A DNA stretch of 10,000 bases, taken from the NCBI GenBank assembly GCA_018398765.1, contig JAHBMJ010005956.1, positions 81,590-91,589 on the forward strand. Direction: 5' to 3'. Of the stretch, positions 1-9,018 are shown piece after piece. This DNA is from Chromera velia (Eukaryota; Sar; Chromeraceae). How positions within the stretch are numbered: position 1 is the first letter of the stretch; each line of letters starts with the position of its first letter. The notes beneath the pieces are model-generated. The model ran no database searches, was not told where the DNA came from, and saw only the letters and a program-made list of their open reading frames with translations. Made by a program: the position numbers and the translations under genes.

Positions 1-152
1 GGGGGGGGGGGGGCAAGGGGACAGAGAATAGATGGACGATTTGGCGGGCGGTACCTTGTGCTTCTGTTCTCTCTTATTGGGAGATTAGAAGGCATCAGTG
101 CTCTTGTGTCATGTCACTTGTACCTGGCTAGGTGGATGAATGTGTATATATA

Positions 153-170
153 TGTGTGTGTGTGTGTGTG
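153..170. repeat. (TG)9 microsatellite
   Basis: Nine TG units directly after a short alternating TA stretch. It is the reverse complement of the CA repeat at 587-615, so the two could pair as a large inverted repeat. Confidence 0.9.
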
Positions 171-582
171 GGTACACCTCGTTAGGGGAGCAAAGCAAGT
201 CTGCAAAGCGGGAGAGCGCAGGCCTTCAGATTTGCACAAAATGGAAAACTCCGGCGCTGAAAAACACGTCGGGAGGGGATGCACATTGAAAGAGAGGAGG
301 AAGACGAAAGAGACGAGATGCACTCGCTTGGTCTCAAGAGAATCTGCATGGATAGGGGAAGGAATGCGGCAACATCAGACGACGGGAGCTACCCGCCATG
401 AAAAAAAATGTCTCCATATGTTTTTTCAGGTGGTTTCAATCCCCCCCCAGCTACTCCCCACAAGTGATTGTCTCGCACATACAAACCACACGATCGAAAA
501 GAGAAAAGCGCGGAGATCTGCCTTTCACACCCCCTCCACTGACGCACGCTGGCAGAAGAGCCCCCATCCGCCTGCATCCATT

Positions 583-586
<4 letters not shown>

Positions 587-615
<29 letters not shown>
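587..615. repeat. (CA)n microsatellite
   Basis: About 14 CA units, followed by imperfect CA/TG sequence up to about 640. Confidence 0.9.
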
Positions 616-620
<5 letters not shown>

Positions 621-852
621 TACACACACACGTGTATACACATGCGCACACCGTCATGCAGATTGTGCAAAGAAAGTTCTCAGGGAGAGGAAGCCCCAGC
701 ATGAATCGAGTCCTAGGTGCGTGCATTTTCCTGCCTCAAATTTTCCTCTGTTGATTTCACACTCGCGTGGACGCTCCTTCCTCATGGAGACAGAAAGAAA
801 GCCCACGGCAGTATGTAGGAAACAAGTGACAATGTTGCGCTGATCGACTTAC

Positions 853-898
853 CGTATCCCGTGTTGCAGAAGGAATCGAAGCTCTCAGGCTCGTTCTT
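853..898 (-). pseudogene. Relic of a duplicated E20 exon end
   Basis: Read on the minus strand, this matches the last part of E20 (NEPGSFDCFCNTGY) but reads NEPESFDSFCNTGY: the cysteine equivalent to C4 is Ser and a conserved Gly is Glu. It ends with the same G|GTAAGTCG donor exactly 100 bp downstream of E20's own. Upstream of the match (above about 898) similarity stops, so the front half with C1-C3 is missing. The nearest AG (plus 927) would leave an intron of only 26 nt and the wrong phase. I read it as a decayed partial tandem duplicate. Confidence 0.75.
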
Positions 899-904
899 GC
901 ATTG

Positions 905-938
905 ATTTTCATACATTTTCAGAATTCTGTATGAAAAT
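905..938. repeat. Perfect 10-bp inverted repeat with palindromic loop
   Basis: attttcatac (905-914) and gtatgaaaat (929-938) are exact reverse complements, separated by 14 bp. The overlapping cagaattctg (920-929) is itself a perfect palindrome. The whole element fills the gap between the relic exon end (853-898) and E20, so it lies at or near the duplication junction. Confidence 0.75.
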
Positions 939-952
939 AATCGCAGACTTAC

Positions 953-1051
953 CGTATCCCGTGTTGCAGAAGCAATCGAAACTTCCTGGCTCGTTCACAC
1001 ACGTCGCATTGCCGTCACAGTCGTGTATGTTCAGTGCGCATTCGTCCATGT
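953..1051 (-). CDS. Exon E20: partial cbEGF domain ending after C5
   Basis: 99 nt; acceptor gagtgcag, donor G|GTAAGTC. Encodes 32 whole codons: MDEC, ALNIHDC, DGNATC (sequon), CVNEPGSFDCFC, NTGY. Five of six cysteines are present; C6 would have to come from a further exon, or the domain is incomplete. If the donor is skipped the frame runs about 15 codons and stops at TGA (plus-strand 909-911), so a 3'-terminal read-through form is possible but unsupported. Too short to appear as a long open frame; found by its cysteine pattern and splice sites. Confidence 0.82.
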
Positions 1052-4000
1052 CTGCACTCACTCATATGAGCATACACAGATGACAGAAAGGAAGCTTGGA
1101 TCGATGGAGTGTTCCACAAGAGGGTCCGCACGTTCGTATCAGAAAGAAGCAGTTAGGGTCCCTGTCTGGGGTTCTGTTCATATTTCAATCGCCACTCAGC
1201 CCACTTCCTTCACACCAGTCCAAATCATCCCCCACCCAACCAACCCTTTTTCTTGACGATCGACGTACCTGAACAAGAATTGTTGCCGACCCCGCTTGTC
1301 TGGTACCCCAGTGCGCAGGAGCACGAGAAGGACCCGGCAGCGTTGAGACACGTGGCACTCATGTCGCAGTTGTGCGTGGACAGCAGGACAGAGCACTCAT
1401 CGTTGTCTGCAGGAGCAGGGGAGGAAGGAAGGAAGGAAGGAAGGAAGAAGAAACAGAAATGGGAACGCGTTCGCTTGAAAGAAGCAGAAGACTTTCTTCT
1501 GCATGAATGACGCAAGAGGTTCAGAATTTATTCGAAGCACCGCAGGCACGATCATGCACCTTCAGTCAGAGAAGCTCTTTCCTGTGTGCATGGTCGTGAA
1601 TCCCTTCCCCCCTCCCCGCTCATTGCTATCTCCTTCACTTGCTCACTCCAGCCGACCGCATGGCATAATTCTTCGCCTTGTCGGTCTCTTCTTCGAAATC
1701 AATGTTGTCTTTGGGATTTCTCATACCTTTGCAGAAAGTTCCTGGATTGGGGTCGTTTGCAATCACGTCTGCGTAACCCAAGTTGCATGCGCAAGTGAAA
1801 CTCCCGGCAGTGTTCGTGCAGGTTGCGTTGCCGTCACAAACATGACTACCGAAAGCGCACTCATCGATATCTGCAGAAAGAAAGAAAGACGCGGTCATAC
1901 TTTGAACAAGATATTTATATCTGAAAGATGAAGAGAAGTCCTTCGCCCACACGGGTACCGCGTGCACCGGCGTAGAAAACCGGCTAACCAATCGTCAGGT
2001 GCGTCCCCTAGTACGCTTGTAGAGGGACGATCGACTCATTTGATTCTCTTTTTGCAGCGTGATTGATTGGGTCGATCAGCTTGAGAAATGACAGCGCGAG
2101 CAACCAATTGCCGTTGAATACAGAAAACGAGTGGGCACCGGCTCAGTGTCGGAATAGATACCGACCCGATCAAATGGGAGACCCACAACAATCGACGAAA
2201 AAAGCAAAGCAGCACACCAGAGACATATGCGTGTAGAGGCCAGACAGACCTGTGCAAACGGTTCCAGGGGCACTGCCAGGCCCAGTATCGTTGAAACCCA
2301 CGTTGCACAGACAGGTGAAAGATCCGATGGTGTTTGCACAAGCGGCGTTTGTGTCACAGTCGTGAGGCGAGGTGACGTTGGTGCACTCGTCCATTTCTGC
2401 ATCAGCATGCATGCAGGCGGATCGGTTTTTGCCGGGAAGCACCGCAGAAGAACATGTTTCTCCGATCTGGACACATTGTCAACAATTACACTTTCCACTC
2501 TTCTCTTCACCAACAATTGTCCACTTCCCACCTACCTCATCGATCCTGAGGAAAAAGAGAAACATCAGAGAGAACTTTGTTTGGAGCCGACAAACTCACC
2601 TACCTACAGCGCCAAACGGACCGACCGGCGAATGAACCACGCTGTCGACCAAAGACAAAAAACAACTGACCAAAGCAATCGATGCCGATGCCACTCGCAT
2701 CCACGAAGCCCAGTGCAGGGCAGGCGCAGGTGAAGCTCCCCGCTGTGTTTGTGCAAGTTGCGTTGCCGTCGCAGTTGTTCGGGTAGGTGGCGTTGTTGCA
2801 CTCGTTGTAATCTGCAGTCAGAAGACACACAGACACTAACGCACCCACTCACTCCCTCACTCACTCAAATACCTTTTCACTCAAAGACTCAGTCATTCAC
2901 AGTCATAGACAGACGTCCAACTTTTTCCCCTACTTGAACGAGGGACCGACCACCCACCCATATAGAGGAAGAAGAGGGATGCAGCAGATTCACGCACCCA
3001 CATGACCACCCCCCCTTAGGAGGAACACAAACAGGCCCACTCACTTACCGACGCAGCTGACGCCGATCCCGCCGCTCCAGTCGTCCCACCCCGCAGCAGG
3101 GCAGGCGCACGTGAAGCTCCCGGGGGTGTCCGTGCAGTTCGCTACAGGGTCGCAGTTAGCAGGGAAGGTGGAGTTCGTGCACTCGTCGATGTCTGCACGC
3201 AAGAAGTCGGAGAGGCAGGTCGTGAAATGCCCAAAATTTGGAAAGCATAGCAGGAAGCCAACAGGATAACAAAAGGAATCGTTGAATGATGGGCGCAGGG
3301 CAACAGCAAAGCAAAGTGAGAGAAATAGAACGGAGAGACAGAGAAAGATACCATGTTTATCTCAAGGAATCCCTGAAGCTCGTTCGTTCTCTCTCTCTAT
3401 GGAGCTTCTGCTCGCATTTCTTGTACTTCGTTTCTCTCTAGTGCGGCACATCACAACCCAACCAGATTCATCGCACATGATTCTAAAACAGTACACAATT
3501 TCGTTGTACCCAGACACACGACAGAAATTGAATGCAAATGCACAAGACAGCGTGGATGGAGCCCACGAATCACAAATCTAGCTGGTCTCTTTCTTGACTG
3601 ACTCTGGCAATTGATCCCGATGCCGCCCCCCCAATCGGAGTACCCGAGGTTGCACCCACACACAAAGGACCCGATGGTGTTCGTGCACGCGGCGTCCGCA
3701 TCGCAGTTGTGGGGGTAGGAGGTGTTCGTGCATTCGTCTACATCTGCATGCAAAGGGAAACTCATAATGTTTTGCTGAGTCAGCCAGCAAAATGCGATTC
3801 CAGAAAAATGCACCCTTGACTGAGACTTTGATAAGCGAGGTTTTCTGAGTGGTCTACTCAAGCCTCCTTGACGAGATTCATACGGATTGTGGTGAGCTAC
3901 AAGAGCAGGGGGGTAAGAAGAATTCAAAGCAGGGGAAACGCAAACGACTTATTCTCTGTTCCGCTCCCTTCATCCAACGACAGCCCCATTCCTGCCTGAA

Positions 4001-7000
4001 ATAAAGCGCGCGCGCGCGCACACACACAGCCCACACACCTGACCATGCACAGCCACTGACCGACCGATGCACAAAGTTCCGATGTAGACCAGCGCTGTAT
4101 TTTCGAATCCGGCGTTGCACTGGCAGGTGAAGGAGCCGTCTGTGTTCGTGCAGGTCGCGTTGACGTGACAGTCGTGCAAGTAGGTAGCGTTGGTGCACTC
4201 GTCGATTTCTGCACACACATCGACAAATGTGCAATCGATTCACTTAATTGAATTTGTGTGTCTTTGGAAGGGCACGTGACTGAACGCACGCAGGTTTGTG
4301 CAGAGAGAGAAGAACGGTCACGCACCCGACCCGTCAGGGGTCCAATTCCTGTGCACGCAAGCAGAGGTGTGCCTCTCAACCTCCTCAAAAGTGTGGTGGA
4401 CCTCTTTGCAAGAACTTTTGATAGAAGCGCGCGAGAGACAGACAGACAGACAGACAGACACCATTACAGCACCATACGTACCCATGCAGACTGTCCCTCC
4501 AGTGCTGCCAACTGAGTTGTCATGATACCCGTTCACACAGGTGCAAGTGAAGGATCCGACGGTGTTGGTGCAGGTAGCGTTGGCATCACAGTTGTCGGGG
4601 GACGTTACGTTGGAGCACTCGTCGATTTCTGCATCAGCATTTGTGTGGATGTTTGTTCAGTCATTTATTTAGCCCTTCATTCATTCATTGCACTAGTCCC
4701 TACTGAAAGGGGGAAGACGGCAGCTTTCTTCTTTTGGAATGTCCTCACAACTTCTCAGTGTGCCACGAAACTCCAGACAAAAACAGTACGGCGTGAGCTG
4801 AGCAACTGACCAAAGCAATCGATGCCGATGCCTCCACTCGCATCCACAAAGCCCAATGCAGGGCAGGCGCAGGTGAAGCTCCCCGCTGTGTTTGTGCAAG
4901 TTGCGTTGCCGTCGCAGTTGTTCGGGTAGGTGGCGTTGGTGCACTCGTTGTAATCTACAGTCAGAAGACACACAGACGCTAACGCACCCACTCACTCCCT
5001 CACTCACTCACTCACTCAAACACCTTTTCACTCAAAGACTCAGTCATTCACAGTCATAGACAGACGTCCGACTTTTTCCCCTACTTGAACGAGGGACCGA
5101 CCACCCACCCATATAGAGGAAGAAGAGGGACGCAGCAGATTCACCCACCCACATGACCACCCCCCCTTAGGAGGAACACAAACAGGCCCACTCACTTACC
5201 GACGCAGCTGACGCCGATCCCGCCGCTCCAGTCGTCCCACCCCGCAGCAGGGCAGGCGCACGTGAAGCTCCCGGGGGTGTCCGTGCAGGTCGCTACAGGG
5301 TCGCAGTTAGCAGGGAAGGTGGAGTTCGTGCACTCGTCGATGTCTGCACACAAATAAATTCAGAGACGGATGCAGGGAGGCAGAATGAACGAGTAACAGA
5401 CCAAAGGAACGCATCGCCGAAATGGAGAAAAAAAGAGCTTCCGAGCGGATGAGCCGGCAGAAAGAGACACACCGACTGCCTGACTGACTGACTGACTCTG
5501 ACAGAGGGTCCCGATTCCCCCCCCCCAGTCGTCATATCCGAGGTTGCACGCGCAGGTGAATGAGCCTGCCGTGTTTGTGCAGGTGGCATCGGCGTGGCAG
5601 TTGTTGGGGTAGGTGGCGTTGGTGCACTCGTTGATGTCTGCAGAGGGCATGGGCAGAGAGACAAAAGATCTCTCCATTCTCTCTCACTCGGATGCTTTCT
5701 CTTTGTGTGTTTAATCACATATGATTTGCAAACTCTGTCTCAAATTCCCATGCGGCCCAAGCACAAGCGCTGCCAACTGTAAATGAATAGAGATGCTACA
5801 AACACGCCAGCAGGATGCCTGCTTGCTCATCCAGACAGAGCAAGGTATCGTTCTGCCACTCTTTCCGCCCCCCTGTTTCATTTGACTGCATGACACAATG
5901 AAGGCAACCTGAAAAAAGTCAATGACTTGTTGCGGCTGTACACTTCAGCTTATCCTGCATGCAGCTTCTTCTTCGTGCCCGTGTCTGTCTTTCTTTCTCC
6001 CTGTACTCACACACCTGTGCAGACAACCCCGATTCCCCCACTCCAGTCGTCGAAGCCCAAATTGCATGCGCAGGTGAATGAACCCGCAGTGTTTGTGCAG
6101 GTGGCATCGGCGTGGCAGTCGTTGGGATAGGTGGCGTTGGTGCACTCGTTGTAATCTGCACGGCTCGGAGAAATTCAAGACTTTCTGTTTCATTGAGCCA
6201 AGCACGATCATTCTTTCAGCATTTGTACACCATGCTCGAATGAGTGAGCCGTGCGTATGTGCGCATTCCCTTGCAAAAGGAACTACAGGATTACTGAAAA
6301 CGGTCAGGAAAGCCTGTCGATCGTGCCAAAGCAGAAGCATAAATTCCTTAAAAACGGAAGTTGAGAAGAGTGTCTTTACTGCAAAAAGGTACCAGGAGAA
6401 TTCTGTTACTCTTTGGTTTTTCTTTCTTCCTGTACCACTCCGAATCGGGCAAGCGCTGTGCAAGATTGTCATTGAATATCCAATAACTTCGTTTGCTGCA
6501 TGCCCCCCTGTTCATGTTTGTCTATCTGTCCGAATGTCTCTGAATACCTATGCAAACAACCCCGATTCCCCCACTCCAGTCGTCATATCCGAGGTTGCAC
6601 GCGCAGGTGAATGAGCCTGCCGTGTTTGTACAGGTGGCATCGGCGTGGCAGTTGTTGGCGTAGGTGGCGTTGGTGCACTCGTTGATGTCTGCAGAGGGGA
6701 TGGGCAGAGAGACAAAAGGTCTCTCCATTCTCTCTCACTCGGATGCTTTCTCTTTGTGTGTTCAATCACATGTGACTCACAAGCTCCTTTCTCAACCATA
6801 TTTTCCGTTCCATGCACGCATACTAAAAACAACAGAAGGTCCCAAAAGTGTAATTGAGGAGAGGAAGTTGAAACAGAGACGACGGGATGCGCCGTCCCTC
6901 ATTCAGGAGACTTTCTCGTGCTGTGGCAGCCTCGCAGCTAGCTCTCTCTTTCGCTCGACTAAACGACACAAGGGGTGCGGCTTGACACAACTGTCTATTT

Positions 7001-8985
7001 GATGTTTTGGTGTTCCTTTGATTGCTCCTCCATGCCCCCGCCGTCTTTGTGTGCGCACTCACGTACCTGTGCAGACAACCCCAATTCCCCCACTCCAGTC
7101 ATCGAAGCCCAGGTTGCATGCACAGGTGAAGGACCCTACTGTGTTTGTGCAGGTCGAGTCCGCATGGCAGTTGTTGGGATAAGTTGCGTTGATGCACTCG
7201 TTGTAATCTGCAGTCAACACGACACGCAGTTGCCCACTCACTCATTCACTCAGTCACTCGCTCGCTCACTCATTCATTCACTCACTCACGCTCTTACTCA
7301 TTCATCCACGCTTGTAGACAGACATTAAGAAAGCCTCCAGTCGTTCTGACGTGCTTGAACCCCATACCTTCCTCCCAATAGCTAGCTGAAAGAACAGAGA
7401 GCTTACTCACTTACCGACGCAGCTGACGCCGATCCCGCCGCTCCAGTCGTCCCACCCCGCAGCAGGGCAGGCGCACGTGAAGCTCCCGGGGGTGTCCGTG
7501 CAGGTCGCTACAGGGTCGCAGTTAGCAGGGAAGGTGGAGTTCGTGCACTCGTCGATGTCTGCACACAAATAAATTCAGAGATCGATGCAGGGAGGCAGAA
7601 TGAACGAGTAACAGACCAAAGGAACGCATCGCCGAAATGGAGAAAAAAAGAGCTTCCGAGCGGATGAGCCGGCAGAAAGAGACACACCGACTGCCTGACT
7701 GACTGACTGACTCTGACAGAGGGTCCCGATTCCCCCCCCCCAGTCGTCATATCCGAGGTTGCACGCGCAGGTGAATGAGCCTGCCGTGTTTGTGCAGGTG
7801 GCATCGGCGTGGCAGTTGTTGGGGTAGGTGGCGTTGGTGCACTCGTTGATGTCTGCAGAGGGCATGGGCAGAGAGACAAAAGATCTCTCCATTCTCTCTC
7901 ACTCGGATGCTTTCTCTTTGTGTGTTTAATCACATATGATTTGCAAACTCTGTCTCAAATTCCCATGCGGCCCAAGCACAAGCGCTGCCAACTGTAAATG
8001 AATAGAGATGCTACAAACACGCCAGCAGGATGCCTGCTTGCTCATCCAGACAGAGCAAGGTATCGTTCTGCCACTCTTTCCGCCCCCCTGTTTCATTTGA
8101 CTGCATGACACAATGAAGGCAACCTGAAAAAAGTCAATGACTTGTTGCGGCTGTACACTTCAGCTTATCCTGCATGCAGCTTCTTCTTCGTGCCCGTGTC
8201 TGTCTTTCTTTCTCCCTGTACTCACACACCTGTGCAGACAACCCCGATTCCCCCACTCCAGTCGTCGAAGCCCAAATTGCATGCGCAGGTGAATGAACCC
8301 GCAGTGTTTGTGCAGGTGGCATCGGCGTGGCAGTTGTTGGGGTAGGTGGCGTTGGTGCACTCGTTATAATCTGCAGCAGCAGAGGTTGCAGAAATGAAGG
8401 AGGAGCTTTTCAGTTGAAGGAAAGAAAACGCAAGGAAAAATCATGTGCGTGTGTGTGTGTGTGTCTGTGTGTGTGTGTTTGTGCAGTATGGTCAGTCGAT
8501 ATGGCTTTCTGTACTCAGGCGTCCACTCGGGACGACCAAATTGTTTGTGGAACTCCAAATGGCGTACCGGCACTTCCTTCCCTTGAGGAAAGGAAAATGT
8601 TCTCTCTCTCTCGTCTGCCCCTGCCCAACAGGATAGGAAGGCCTCCTCTGCTTCTTCCTCCCGTTTTTTCTTTTTCTTCTTCCTCTTCTGTTCTTCCTCT
8701 TGCTCTTCCTCTTCTTCTTCCTCGTCTGTTTTCCCCCCCTTTTCTTTCTCTGCGTGTCTCCTGATCTTCTCTCTCCTCTGCGTCTCCTCTTCTGTTGCTT
8801 CTCTTTCTTTCCTGGCGATACGCATATAGACTGTGCCGAACACTGCAAAAAAGCTTTGCTGCAGCGAAGATGCACCCACGACACAAGAGAACACCAACAA
8901 CGCCCGACGGGGCCAATGACACACTTTCTTTCTGGCGGGCAAGTGGATCCACCGGCAACTTTGAATGCCCCCCTTTCTTTCCCTT

Positions 8986-9018
<33 letters not shown>

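Larger units (their letters stand above)
1..846. other. Low-complexity region, no confident exon
   Basis: Begins with 13 G (possible contig edge), then a TATA/TG repeat (about 141-170) and a CA repeat (587-615, continuing imperfectly to about 640). The 261-codon open frame on the plus strand here is rich in His/Thr from the CA repeat and has no recognisable domain. On the minus strand a TGCAG acceptor at 201-205 opens a short frame with one Cys that could supply C6 to E20, but nothing else supports it. Confidence 0.6.
2663..3198. repeat. Duplicated block 1, copy 1 (E16 + intron + E15)
   Basis: Matches 4803-5349 across two exons and the whole intron between them. Differences seen: a missing 3-bp codon and several single bases in E16, one CTCA-type 8-bp length change and scattered single bases in the intron, and one base in E15. 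Similarity stops 8 nt past the E16 donor and 6 nt past the E15 acceptor. Confidence 0.9.
4803..5349. repeat. Duplicated block 1, copy 2 (E11 + intron + E10)
   Basis: 547 bp, compared with 536 bp for the copy at 2663-3198. The 11-bp difference is the extra Gly codon in E11 plus two extra CTCA units in the intron. Its right part, from 5190, is also the start of the 971-bp block shared with 7405-8375. Confidence 0.9.
5190..6160. repeat. Duplicated block 2, copy 1 (E10, E9, E8 and two introns)
   Basis: 971 bp matching 7405-8375 at a constant offset of 2215 bp. I see five differences: 5367/7582, 5368/7583, 6120/8335, 6127/8342 and 6151/8366. The introns are as conserved as the exons, so the copies are very recent or recently homogenised. 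Confidence 0.95.
7405..8375. repeat. Duplicated block 2, copy 2 (E5, E4, E3 and two introns)
   Basis: Partner of 5190-6160. It begins 10 nt outside the E5 donor and ends 5 nt outside the E3 acceptor. The sequence outside both edges is unrelated between the copies, apart from weak CTCA-type similarity beyond the E5 side. Confidence 0.95.

Noticed and set aside
1-13. Poly-G start as a telomere or biological signal
   Set aside because: No telomeric unit is present; a homopolymer at the very edge is more likely a contig end or low-quality sequence.
113-205. Short minus-strand exon after a TGCAG acceptor, which might supply C6 for E20
   Set aside because: It has one Cys but no conserved context, runs into the TG/CA repeat and has no convincing phase-1 donor. 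Kept only as a remark.
58-843. Plus-strand open frame of 261 codons
   Set aside because: The translation is dominated by repeat-derived His/Thr and shows no domain, signal or plausible composition; it also crosses TG and CA microsatellites.
846-926. Relic at 853-898 as a working exon spliced from E20
   Set aside because: The only AG upstream (at 927-928 on the plus strand) would leave a 26-nt intron, and joining in phase 1 gives a stop after two codons.
4061-4064. Alternative donor GTCAGT for exon E13, 4 nt further downstream
   Set aside because: It fits U1 better but would put the junction out of phase with E14, so the phase-1 GTCGGT site was chosen.
5293-5718. Thr/Pro/Ser-rich minus-strand frame (and its copy at 7508-7933)
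   Set aside because: It is the +1 shadow of exons E9/E10 (and E4/E5) read through the intron; the recurring TSTSAPTPPT text is simply the EGF codons out of frame.
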